Positions 8,131-15,570 of a stretch of 64,000 nt of DNA are shown here, piece after piece. Under the pieces are notes generated by a model. That model saw only the letters and a program-made list of their open reading frames with translations. It was not told the origin of the DNA and searched no databases. The DNA is from Photorhabdus khanii NC19 (GTDB lineage: Bacteria; Pseudomonadota; Gammaproteobacteria; Enterobacterales; Enterobacteriaceae): positions 1 to 64,000 of the forward strand of contig NZ_AYSJ01000008.1 in the NCBI RefSeq assembly GCF_000517265.1, written 5' to 3'. The translations under genes were made by a program, and so were the position numbers. The first letter of the stretch is position 1; each line of letters begins with the position of its first letter.

Positions 8131-8424
8131 TCAAGCTCCCTGAATCGCGTGGATAACAAGCTCACATAGCTTCCCGTAAACAGGTGCAAGACAGAGTGAA
8201 GCCATTACCATACCAAAGGCTTTAGACGGAGCTTCTTTGGCGAATTTAGTCAGCCACGGCATCATGCCGCATAAAGCTGCAACCATAGCGCCAGACATCC
8301 CCAGGGTAGGGAAAGCAAGCACTTGGGCCAGAATGAAGATGCACTGGGCGTATGCCGCATGGGTCATCGCTTTTTTATCTTCTACTGTGAATTCCACAGC
8401 ATCTACGTTTTTGATTTTTTCCAT
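8131..8424 (-). CDS. Small membrane protein
   Basis: The protein has 97 residues from the ATG at 8424, which has GAGGAAAA upstream. The upstream ATGs of the longer frame lie inside the preceding gene. A charged N-terminus (MEKIKNVDAVEFTVEDKK) is followed by hydrophobic stretches at about 22-45 and 65-90, so probably two membrane helices. No family recognised. It is tightly packed between 8435-8806 and 7272-8126 in a leftward operon. Confidence 0.65.
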   Translation of the reverse strand: MEKIKNVDAVEFTVEDKKAMTHAAYAQCIFILAQVLAFPTLGMSGAMVAALCGMMPWLTKFAKEAPSKAFGMVMASLCLAPVYGKLCELVIHAIQGA

Positions 8425-8434
8425 CACATTTTCC

Positions 8435-8806
8435 TCATGCAACATCAGGTTTTCCGAAAAATTTCTCATACACTTCGAGGTCAAAGGCCAACATAGTTTT
8501 TGCTGCCTTTTCACTGAGCTGGTGGAGGCTGAGCATCTGAACTTTGTCAGTACCCGTCACTTGAAGGTCCACTGCGAACCAAGTTCCACCTTCGGCTACT
8601 GCCAGAACTTGTACCGCCCAGGGTTTATCCAGTCTTTCTGCCGGGGTGAGCATGTTCGACATCTTGGCGACCGTCGCGGTTGAACCTACCCAGTGCTTGT
8701 CGAACGCAATGACGTTCAATGCTTCAAACGCATCCTTCGCAGCTTTAAAAAGGGTTGCCATCAGGGACCCCAACATGACTAAGCGGTTATGTTTAAGTTG
8801 AGCCAC
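8435..8806 (-). CDS. Hypothetical protein with GTG start
   Basis: The protein has 123 residues. The start is GTG at 8806, supported by AGGAGGT seven bases upstream. An N-terminal basic and hydrophobic stretch (about 1-20) is followed by an alpha/beta-like region with TWFAVDLQVTGTDKVQML. No domain recognised. It belongs to the operon reading towards the S49 peptidase. Confidence 0.65.
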   Translation of the reverse strand: MAQLKHNRLVMLGSLMATLFKAAKDAFEALNVIAFDKHWVGSTATVAKMSNMLTPAERLDKPWAVQVLAVAEGGTWFAVDLQVTGTDKVQMLSLHQLSEKAAKTMLAFDLEVYEKFFGKPDVA

Positions 8807-8889
8807 GATTCACCTCCTATGCCAATCAGCGTACAGGACTTTTTAAAAATGCAACCCCGTCTAGCTGCCCAATTCGGGCAACCGATTTT

Positions 8890-9186
8890 TTACCCAAAAA
8901 CTTTCACATGTGAAACTTTCCGCCACAGGAACAGGAAGGTTTTACCTGACCAGAACGGATGGATTGTTTGGTACACCTGGTCAACCCTGCCGTGCATTGG
9001 CACAGGCAGGGTGGTTGATACGTCCTGCTCAGACAGAAACAAAGTGGCTGAGCGTAGCTCGGGCGGCATGTTCTCTGATTTCCACCACGCCCAGGTGTCT
9101 CCAATGCCGCGTTTGCGCCACTGGTCCACTTTCGCAATGACGAAAGGGGCGATGATCAGGACGAATATCCAGAGAATTGCCTTCAT
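8890..9186 (-). CDS. Small single-pass membrane protein
   Basis: The protein has 98 residues with a hydrophobic N-terminus (MKAILWIFVLIIAPFVIA) that is a membrane anchor or uncleaved signal, then a soluble domain rich in Trp and Pro. The last codons (KVSHVKVFG) are written by a copy of the 16-bp palindrome, so the palindrome lies inside the coding end. It starts three bases after the stop of the gene at 9189-9710, with the same direction. Confidence 0.65.
   Translation of the reverse strand: MKAILWIFVLIIAPFVIAKVDQWRKRGIGDTWAWWKSENMPPELRSATLFLSEQDVSTTLPVPMHGRVDQVYQTIHPFWSGKTFLFLWRKVSHVKVFG
8901..8916. repeat. 16-bp palindrome, copy 3 (one mismatch)
   Basis: CTTTCACATGTGAAAC, one base from the exact palindrome, within the 3' coding end of the membrane-protein gene 8890-9186. 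Confidence 0.8.
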
Positions 9187-9188
9187 GA

Positions 9189-9710
9189 CTACCTCCGGCC
9201 CCTAAACCACTCAGGATGATTAGATACATCCATGCTCTTAACCTGCGATGAGAAGGCCAACACCTCTTGGGTCGTCAGGACGGTCTCAGGAGCCCGAGCA
9301 ATGAAAGGCCTCAACAATCCAGAACCAGCGTAAATGTTGATTACCATGTGCAATCGCTCTGCTGCCCCTGACACTCTCCGCCAGCACCGGTAGGTTTCCG
9401 TTGATTTGGCATAGCCAACTAAGGCGGGAGCCAACGTATCGGACTCCTTAGCATTCAACTTTCCTTTTGCTGCCTTTGATACGAACTCAGCGATCACCGA
9501 AGCCAGCATGTCGGAGGTAAGGTGAAGGGGCAGCTTTATGGTGTCGAAGTCAGCCTGCTTGATAGTGAACAGACGAATGTGATCGTTACGGTAATCACGT
9601 ACATAGATGACATGACTCTCAAATGGATTGGAGTGGTTAAAGGCATCCATACCCCAGCCAGCGGCCTCAAGATGTGCGTTTGACACTGACTTGTCGTAAT
9701 CAAATTCCAC
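9189..9710 (-). CDS. Hypothetical plasmid protein
   Basis: The protein has 173 residues with a GTG start at 9710, five bases after the stop of the upstream gene. It appears to be a cytoplasmic alpha/beta protein. No family recognised. It contains MDAFNHSNPFESHVIYVRDY at the N-terminus, and a helical middle. It is part of the leftward run 10323-6313. Confidence 0.6.
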   Translation of the reverse strand: MEFDYDKSVSNAHLEAAGWGMDAFNHSNPFESHVIYVRDYRNDHIRLFTIKQADFDTIKLPLHLTSDMLASVIAEFVSKAAKGKLNAKESDTLAPALVGYAKSTETYRCWRRVSGAAERLHMVINIYAGSGLLRPFIARAPETVLTTQEVLAFSSQVKSMDVSNHPEWFRGRR

Positions 9711-9714
9711 GCTA

Positions 9715-10323
9715 TTACTTTCCGTCTTGTCGCTCAGGAACTTTCACATGTGAAAGTTTTCCGTCGGTCATGATGTCCAGGACAGCTTTGCCCAATCTCA
9801 TCCCTTTATGGTTTTGAACCGGGTCTCCCTTGTAGAAAAATCCGGGCTCGTTATCGGTATGGAATACCCCGTGAGGGATGTTGTCGTGATCGCCAAGCCA
9901 CATGCGAAGCCTCAGATCCACCAGCCAACCATCATCCAGGACAACCCAAAAATGAGGTGTAACGATGTCCTTGGTCTGTTCGTTTCGCACAAATCCATAC
10001 ATGCAGTCATGCGGGACACCAGCTTCGTTCAGTAGGTAACTTACCGCCCATGTCATGCCGTCACATTCCATCTGGCAGTCGTCAAGTGTCATAAGGACAG
10101 CTTCCAGCTTTCGGTGCCACTCAGTCATCTGTTTAACCGCTGGCTTCACCACCAGCTCGTTTTTGTTCTCTGCCAGGATGATGTCATCTTCATCAATACT
10201 GCATTCGTTTATAGCTTCTGAGCGGATGGATACAGCTTCATCCCAGTCATCGCTTGGACCAAAAATGCTCCACCCCTCAAGACCGTAATTAACCCATACG
10301 ATGAACCGCTTTATTGCTTTCAT
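9715..10323 (-). CDS. Transglutaminase-like (Cys-His-Asp) protein, putative
   Basis: The protein has 202 residues. The C-terminal half contains an ECDGMTWAVSYLLNEAGVPH segment followed by TPHFWVVLDDGWLVDLRLRM. A Cys at the start of a helix, then a His and an Asp on strands, is the order of the transglutaminase/NlpC-like cysteine fold (Cys-His-Asp). It is compatible with a bacterial transglutaminase-like peptidase, but I cannot name the family. The last residues (KLSHVKVP) are written by a 16-bp palindrome copy. The promoter is at 10524-10552, giving a leader of about 190 bases that includes an iteron-like sequence at 10341. Confidence 0.55.
   Translation of the reverse strand: MKAIKRFIVWVNYGLEGWSIFGPSDDWDEAVSIRSEAINECSIDEDDIILAENKNELVVKPAVKQMTEWHRKLEAVLMTLDDCQMECDGMTWAVSYLLNEAGVPHDCMYGFVRNEQTKDIVTPHFWVVLDDGWLVDLRLRMWLGDHDNIPHGVFHTDNEPGFFYKGDPVQNHKGMRLGKAVLDIMTDGKLSHVKVPERQDGK
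9741..9756. repeat. 16-bp palindrome, copy 4
   Basis: An exact CTTTCACATGTGAAAG inside the 3' end of the transglutaminase-like gene 9715-10323. Confidence 0.85.
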
Positions 10324-10340
10324 GTGCAGCCCCCTTTATC

Positions 10341-10359
10341 CGTGCAACGTTCCCACATA
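10341..10359 (+). repeat. Outlying iteron-like sequence
   Basis: CGTGCAACGTTCCCACATA matches the oriV iteron pattern (CGTGCARYRYWCCCACATA) but lies 2 kb from the main array, in the leader of the gene ending at 9715. RepA binding here could repress that transcript or allow looping with oriV. Confidence 0.7.
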
Positions 10360-10516
10360 CTCACCCCAAAACTGTAACCCCACCGAAAAACCACTTTCTG
10401 ATGATTTTTAACTAACTGCGACAGGCATCACCTGAACACTTATCACCGAAAAACCACCTTTAGATTGTTTTTCGGTGTTTCTCAAGTTCTCCTGAGTGAT
10501 TAGTCGATCTGAAAAC

Positions 10517-10552
10517 TTTACTTTTTATAGTATCATTTTATAATACTGTAAA
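10517..10552. promoter_or_regulatory. Overlapping divergent promoters with shared operator, copy 4
   Basis: On the minus strand there is TTTACA (10547-10552), the 17-bp spacer GTATTATAAAATGATAC, then TATAAA (10524-10529), driving the leftward 10323-6313 run. On the plus strand there is TTTACT (10517-10522), 16 bp, then TATAAT (10539-10544), driving the PP-loop gene at 10590. The spacer holds the near-perfect palindrome AGTATTATAAAATGATACT, so one repressor could shut both. Confidence 0.65.
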
Positions 10553-10589
10553 TCATAAAAACAACCCAGTAAAGAAAAAAGAGCGGCTT

Positions 10590-11705
10590 ATGTTAAGACG
10601 AGAAAACCAACGAGATCTGTTCGATGACCATGTGGTGTTGCCATCCTTGGAATCGGTTCTTACCGGTATATCTTCAAGTCAGGTTTGTGACGATAGAACA
10701 ACGTATTTCTCTGCTCCGGATGTGGACTTGGATTTGTACGACCACATCATTGTTTGCCTGTCAGGAGGGAAAGACTCAATTGCTGCGTATTTGCGGCTGG
10801 TTGACATGGGCGTTGACAAGTCAAAGGTGGAATTCTGGCACCATGACGTTGACGGCCAGGAAGGTAGCTCTTTGATGGATTGGACCTTTATGCGTGATTA
10901 CTGCCGTCAGCTTGGGGATGCACTGGGCATCCCAATGTACTTCTCGTGGCTTGAGGGCGGCTTTGAGGGGGAAATGCTCAAGGAGAATACCTACAACCAC
11001 CCCCATCGAGTAGAAACGCCTGAGGGGCTTCTGGTGCTGCCTAGATACCATAAGCGATCTAAGCCTGGCACACGCCTTCGTTTCCCACAGCAGTCGCCGT
11101 CATTGCAAACATGTTGGTGCTCATCTGCTTTGAAGATTGATGTGGGCCGCAGGGCGATTAACAACCAGGAGCGCTTTAAGGAGAAGAAGATCCTCTTTAT
11201 CACTGGTGAACGACGTGAGGAGAGTGCAAATAGATCGAAGTATAACCAGCTTGAAGCTCACGCCTGCGACAGAAGATATGGGAAGACTGCACGGTTAGTT
11301 GATGCTTGGAGGCCAGTTCTCCATTGGAGCGAGGAACAAGTGTGGGAGGTGATTGAGCGTCACCGTATCCTAGCTCCAGTTCCATATCGGCTTGGCTGGA
11401 GCCGGTCGTCGTGTATGACTTGCATCTACAACTCACAACGCATTTGGTCCACGATCCGTCACTACTGGCCTGATCGAGCTTGGAATATTGCTCGGTATGA
11501 ACAAACTTTTGGTGTAACGGTATCAAGGAAAAAAATTGACGTTATAGATTTAGGTTCTGCTGTTTCGCCGATACATATTAGTGATATTGAGGCGTTGGAG
11601 CAGGTATCCAGAGAAAGTTACACGCTCCCTATTTTCGTACCTGAGGGTCAGAGGTGGGCTCTTCCTGGTGGTGCGTTTGGCCGAGAGGCCTGTGGTTCTG
11701 ATTGA
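10590..11705 (+). CDS. PP-loop (PAPS reductase/DndC-like) ATP-pyrophosphatase family protein
   Basis: The protein has 371 residues. The ATP-binding PP-loop is CLSGGKDSIAAYL near residue 58. Downstream there is a C-W-C pair in LQTCWCSSALKID, a GERREESANRS segment, and a second pair in SRSSCMTCIYN. Four cysteines of this kind bind an iron-sulfur cluster in DndC-like members. The family transfers sulfur or activates substrates by adenylation. Without dndA/B/D/E neighbours it is unlikely to be a DNA phosphorothioation gene and more likely a plasmid orphan acting on a nucleotide or tRNA-like substrate. Similar orphans occur on large conjugative plasmids. It overlaps the frame leading to the small membrane gene at 11723. 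Confidence 0.8.
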   Translation: MLRRENQRDLFDDHVVLPSLESVLTGISSSQVCDDRTTYFSAPDVDLDLYDHIIVCLSGGKDSIAAYLRLVDMGVDKSKVEFWHHDVDGQEGSSLMDWTFMRDYCRQLGDALGIPMYFSWLEGGFEGEMLKENTYNHPHRVETPEGLLVLPRYHKRSKPGTRLRFPQQSPSLQTCWCSSALKIDVGRRAINNQERFKEKKILFITGERREESANRSKYNQLEAHACDRRYGKTARLVDAWRPVLHWSEEQVWEVIERHRILAPVPYRLGWSRSSCMTCIYNSQRIWSTIRHYWPDRAWNIARYEQTFGVTVSRKKIDVIDLGSAVSPIHISDIEALEQVSRESYTLPIFVPEGQRWALPGGAFGREACGSD

Positions 11706-11722
11706 TTTGTACTGAGGTGGCA

Positions 11723-12157
11723 ATGTTTGATTTTGTTCTTTTGGTGTTTGTGGGCTTGGTTATATCTACGGTGCTGGTGCGTCGTTCTTCACGGAAGGCA
11801 ATGGATCTTGATTTGACATGGTTTCAGTCTTTGAAGGTGGTGTTGGTGCGAGGAATCGTTGCTTTAGGTCTTGGTTTTGGAATAGGCAAGCTCGTATTTT
11901 TAAGTATCCAGTACGGTCTGTTGAGTGAGTCTGTTCTGAGAGATCATTCGTTTGTTTCTGTGGTGGTAGTGTTGCTCTGTGGTCTAGGTTCGTTCGTTGC
12001 ATATCAATGGATCGTTGGAAGGATCTCTGGAAGATCCATACGCATTACCTCATTAATCAAAACTGTGCTGTATGAGTCTGGTTACTTTGTGCTGTCGATG
12101 CTTGCATTGTTGGTGATACTAATCGTGTTTGGTCTAGTACACGAGACTTTTTTCTAA
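11723..12157 (+). CDS. Multi-pass membrane protein
   Basis: The protein has 144 residues from the ATG at 11723, which has GAGGTGG upstream. There are four likely membrane helices (about 2-17, 45-62, 72-92 and 115-137) separated by short basic loops. No family recognised. It starts 17 bases after the PP-loop gene and is surely co-transcribed with it, which hints that the two work together. Confidence 0.7.
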   Translation: MFDFVLLVFVGLVISTVLVRRSSRKAMDLDLTWFQSLKVVLVRGIVALGLGFGIGKLVFLSIQYGLLSESVLRDHSFVSVVVVLLCGLGSFVAYQWIVGRISGRSIRITSLIKTVLYESGYFVLSMLALLVILIVFGLVHETFF

Positions 12158-12312
12158 TAAAACAAAGGTGATTATTTTTTGTTCAGCGATCATAAGGATA
12201 AATATAAAGATCTTTGATCTTTGTATAAAGGATTAAAAGCGGTTAAAGATAGGTTAGCCGCTCTAAATGCGTCATCAAAGCCTTGATATTACTGGCAATC
12301 CCCTATTTATAC

Positions 12313-13060
12313 CGTGCAGTGAACCCACATAGTTACGTGCAGCATACCCACAGGTTACCGTGCAGTGTTCCCACATGCCTCTGGATCTTATCCACTGTTA
12401 TCCACACGGAACCCTCGTTTTTTCCACAAAATCTTTTAAAAACAGACCTTTCGTGCAGCATCCCCATATATTTGCGTTGGCGTTCGTGCAACGCACCCAC
12501 ATGTTTGGCCTTAAACGTGCAGTTGCCCCATATACTTTCTGCTAACGTGCAACGTACCCACATATCAAATTTGGTCGTTTTTTGCACCGTGCAGCGTACC
12601 CACATGTAGCCGTGCAGCGTACCCATATATCAACCCCGTGCTTATACACAGGAAATGTGGATAACTTTTAGCCTTTTATTGCGTGAACATGGTCACACTT
12701 TGGACTGTTAGGTCAATTTTGACCTCCCTTTGGTGTTTGTCCTGTCCTGTCAACCTTTGTTCTACTTTGTCAATCGTGCAGCGCTCCCATATATAAAAGT
12801 GATGCTAAACAACTTCCGGGCAACGCTCCCATATATAAAACCCCATAACGTGCAGATCCCCCACACATCGGCTCTTTACATATCAACACCTTACAAGTTC
12901 ATCTCTGGCCTTGCGAGACTCCCTATTACAGCGTTTCTACCGAGCTTGCACGGTTTTGAGGTTGCACCGTTATTTAGCGTGCAACAAACCCACATATAGA
13001 GCGAAAGCCCACGCTGCCTATGGTCTCCCGTTCGTTGCATACGTGCAGGTTTCCCACATG
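12313..13060 (+). other. oriV: iteron array with DnaA-box-like sites
   Basis: At least fourteen iterons of about 19 bp, all in the same direction, begin at 12313, 12336, 12359, 12452, 12485, 12516, 12546, 12588, 12611, 12775, 12818, 12849, 12978 and 13042. The pattern is CGTGCARYRYWCCCACATA, with the second half sometimes CCCATATA. DnaA-box-like TTATCCACA occurs near 12388 and TGTGGATAA near 12656. AT-rich DNA lies between groups. Spacing between iterons is irregular (23 to 129 bases). This is a theta-type origin controlled by the initiator encoded at 13179-14243. No gene is supported between 12158 and 13178; the rightward frame at 12283 is the iteron array read as protein. Confidence 0.88.
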
Positions 13061-13123
13061 TCGATGTCATCCCGTTTCTGGATTTGACCGGTAGCCTTGG
13101 TGATCGAGCTTTCTCCAGGCATG

Positions 13124-13150
13124 AAAAAAGGCGCTGACGCGCCTTTTTTC
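13124..13150. terminator. Bidirectional rho-independent terminator
   Basis: AAAAAAGGCGC, loop TGAC, GCGCCTTTTTT. It lies just downstream of the leftward repA gene and gives a T-run on both strands, protecting oriV from repA transcription. Confidence 0.85.
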
Positions 13151-13178
13151 ATGAGCCCTCCGCAAGAGATGCTGGCAG

Positions 13179-14243
13179 CTATCTTCCCTTACGCTGGCGC
13201 TCATCAATGATGTCGTGGTCAATCATGCCTTGCTTGATGGCTCTTAGTTCCGTTTGCTGCTTACGCTTATTGGATGCCATTACCTGCTTCACGAAGTTCT
13301 CATGAGGCCTTATGACGTAACGCACGTCGATGACTTTGCGGCCATCCTTAATCTGGTTCGCGTCGTAGTCGCTTATGACCTCTTGTTTGATGAGCGCTTC
13401 CAGTGCGAGCTTCATTGCCCTGACGTTTTCTGGCATACGTGGGCTTAGCTCACGAGGGCTCTGAGTTAGAAAACTGATAAGCGACGGGGTGTAAGGCGAA
13501 TCTGGGGATGCTTGAGTCCAGTAGTGACTCATTCTCTTGTAGATGTACCGGGCGAGAGGGGAGCGGATTTGCATTCCGATCTTGTAGTTGTACTGACGAA
13601 ACGACAGATTCATGATCGATTCGTTGACCAGCGGATTGAACTGTACGTAGCACCTAGCGTTACCACCTTTCTTACGGAACTCACCTCTGGTGGTCAAGCC
13701 CACCATCGGGAAGAAGCTGGAGCTGATGAAGGCTTCACCGTCATTACTGATACATTCAAGTGTTGCGCCGCGACAAACTTGAATTGCTTCCTTGATCTCG
13801 TTCAGGTTGTAACCGTGACCCATCTTTGACAGTTCTTTCTGGAGTTCGTACAGAGTGAACATAACTCCAGCTTTACCCTCGATCATATGTCCTTTGCCGT
13901 TCACCGCGAGCTTGCGTAGCGCATCCTCAAGGATTTCCTCTCGCTGTCCTGCATAGATCAGAACAGTTCTACCGTCATCCTTCTCGATGATGGCTGGTTT
14001 CACTTTTGCCGTGAATTGCTGACCTCTGATTGAGCATTGTCGCGTCACTACAGCGTTAGAAAGATCTTCGTGTTCTCTCTTTTGGTCCCAGATGTACTTG
14101 GGCAGCGCATCGTAAATTTCGATGGTGTTGGAGTAGTCGTCTTTTTTGGCCGGAGACTCAATGATCTCAAACAGGCTCATTTGTGGTGAGTCTTTGATTA
14201 CGTCTAGTTTCTCCAGGTCTTTGTCTTTGGTTCTCTTGCTCAT
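13179..14243 (-). CDS. repA: RepA, plasmid replication initiator
   Basis: The protein has 354 residues from the ATG at 14243. The ATG at 14279 would overlap the preceding gene, which ends at 14264. It has the look of a two-winged-helix initiator: an N-terminal unit around 60-150 (FTLYELQKELSKMGHGYNL...), a second unit containing YYKIG-like YNYKIGMQIRSPLARYIYKR and a PSLISFLTQSPRELS segment, and a basic C-terminus. The adjoining iteron array supports the call. The family resembles RepA initiators of large conjugative plasmids, though I cannot assign an incompatibility group. It binds the iterons to start replication and probably controls copy number by iteron pairing. Confidence 0.82.
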   Translation of the reverse strand: MSKRTKDKDLEKLDVIKDSPQMSLFEIIESPAKKDDYSNTIEIYDALPKYIWDQKREHEDLSNAVVTRQCSIRGQQFTAKVKPAIIEKDDGRTVLIYAGQREEILEDALRKLAVNGKGHMIEGKAGVMFTLYELQKELSKMGHGYNLNEIKEAIQVCRGATLECISNDGEAFISSSFFPMVGLTTRGEFRKKGGNARCYVQFNPLVNESIMNLSFRQYNYKIGMQIRSPLARYIYKRMSHYWTQASPDSPYTPSLISFLTQSPRELSPRMPENVRAMKLALEALIKQEVISDYDANQIKDGRKVIDVRYVIRPHENFVKQVMASNKRKQQTELRAIKQGMIDHDIIDERQRKGR

Positions 14244-14263
14244 GATTGTTCCGTCGATACCAT

Positions 14264-14551
14264 CTAGCTGGTGGTCCATGCCGCCAGCAGTGTCAATACT
14301 CCCGCCGCTACCGTTGCTGCAAACACTAGCTGGTAGATGCGACGCTTAGCGCCCGCAGCACTGTTCATGAAGCGCATGGCAGCAGCTTCATACCGGAAAT
14401 GCGCGAACTCACCTCGTAGGGTGTTATCGGTTCCCTGTGGCGTTTGTGGGCGTTTTGCTGGGGCAGGGCGAGGATGCTTAGCAAATTTTTTGATCATCGC
14501 TTCGCATTTGCCGAGCTTCGCCAGCTCAGTGGCCGCTACAGATGCTGTCAT
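14264..14551 (-). CDS. Small protein with C-terminal membrane anchor
   Basis: The protein has 95 residues from the ATG at 14551 (GAGGTG upstream). A basic, Pro-rich middle (KHPRPAPAKRPQTPQG) precedes a C-terminal hydrophobic helix (about 72-93). It lies between the MobI-like gene and repA in one leftward operon. No family recognised. It may link a DNA-binding or replication function to the membrane, but this is a guess from layout only. Confidence 0.65.
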   Translation of the reverse strand: MTASVAATELAKLGKCEAMIKKFAKHPRPAPAKRPQTPQGTDNTLRGEFAHFRYEAAAMRFMNSAAGAKRRIYQLVFAATVAAGVLTLLAAWTTS

Positions 14552-14555
14552 GTTG

Positions 14556-15095
14556 TTACACCTCATCGTTATGAGTCTTGTTTAGCAGTCGCTCATACTC
14601 GTTGAGCGCCCGGCGAATTTTGGCTAAGGTAGTGGCACGTTGTCTTAACGCGGCATACCTAGTTTCTACTTGCTGGATCAACTCTTGTGCCCAGGCTGGC
14701 TCTTTCTTGAAGTGCGACATGCTGTAGGCATGACCGCGACCCTTCTTGATGTGTGTCGATAGAACCCTTTTCTTTTGTCCGGGGATTTGTTCGACAAATC
14801 TGTTGCGATACCACTCTGCAACGAGAGATACGCCGAGAATGCGTACCCGTGTACCGACACGCCCTTGTTCGTCCTCTGACGCTTCTTCACGCGCCGATTT
14901 GTGCGCGTTCCAGTACATGTCCGCTTCCTGCTGTGCCTCGACAGCAAGAACAGCTAAAGCGTGATCCAGTTTGCTCCGTAACTCCGTGACAAACTCTCGA
15001 CCTTCTGCCTCAAGCAGATCCTCTGTTATCTCGGATCGTTCTTCTTCGAGCTTAGGATCTAACAGATCTAACCATCGCTCTTTTGGTAGACTCAC
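14556..15095 (-). CDS. MobI-like accessory transfer protein, putative
   Basis: The protein has 179 residues from the GTG at 15095, which has GGGAGG eight to nine bases upstream. The longer frame from 15182 would run through a repeat-rich region and is less likely. It is basic and helical, with a central strand-like RVRILGVSLVAEWYRNRF segment and a C-terminal coiled-coil-like stretch. MobI proteins of SXT and IncA/C elements have a similar size and a comparable central segment, and their genes lie right beside oriT. Here too the upstream DNA is full of inverted GGAAT motifs. The family call is tentative. Confidence 0.45.
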   Translation of the reverse strand: MSLPKERWLDLLDPKLEEERSEITEDLLEAEGREFVTELRSKLDHALAVLAVEAQQEADMYWNAHKSAREEASEDEQGRVGTRVRILGVSLVAEWYRNRFVEQIPGQKKRVLSTHIKKGRGHAYSMSHFKKEPAWAQELIQQVETRYAALRQRATTLAKIRRALNEYERLLNKTHNDEV

Positions 15096-15400
15096 CTCAA
15101 AACCCTCCCAATTCCTATCCACATAACTATCTATCTGGAATTTAAAGCTGATTATTCCAATATTGGAATCTAGTTCTGTCACTAGGCTACCCCATCTTTG
15201 GAATTTGTCAAATACCCCTCTATCTATCTGGAATCTTACAGCCTTAATTCAGAAACCCATAACTACAATGTGAATATACTAGGCAAGATTCCAAATATAT
15301 TGGATAAATGGCATAGGATTCCAAATTATTGCGAGACCATTATGGAGGCTGGTAAAGGAGAGCTTGGTATGTGGTGGGGCTCTGTTGTCATAAATTTATC
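15096..15400. other. Candidate oriT: cluster of GGAAT/ATTCC inverted motifs
   Basis: The stretch contains the perfect palindrome ATTCCAATATTGGAAT (15154-15169), two copies of CTATCTATCTGGAAT (about 15127 and 15219), TTTGGAATTTG near 15197, and inverted ATTCCAAAT copies near 15288 and 15317. No coding frame is convincing. In SXT/IncA/C elements oriT sits just upstream of mobI, the same place as here. It could instead be a centromere or regulatory region for the ParM gene downstream. Confidence 0.45.
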
Positions 15401-15404
15401 TATC

Positions 15405-15423
15405 CGTGCAGCATACCCACATG
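15405..15423 (+). repeat. Outlying iteron-like sequence upstream of parM
   Basis: CGTGCAGCATACCCACATG matches the oriV iterons but lies 2.3 kb from them, 150 bases before the ParM start. RepA could therefore influence partition gene expression. Confidence 0.7.
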
Positions 15424-15570
15424 TATTGCAGGTTCTCAAACCACAAAGCCACCCAAAAGCAACCTAAACGCCCCTTTTGGGCAATTACAGAGGCTATACG
15501 GGCTGGGAACAGGCTGTATTCTCTCTCCAACAAGAGGAAAACAATCGAAAAGCAATCTTTGGAGGATTTA

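Noticed and set aside
10590-11705. Complete DNA phosphorothioation (dnd) system
   Set aside because: Only a DndC-like protein is present. No dndA, B, D, E or restriction partners are in the neighbourhood.
12283-12609. 108-codon open frame
   Set aside because: Its protein repeats QRTHM/QCSHM-like words because it is the iteron array read as codons. It is origin DNA, not a gene.
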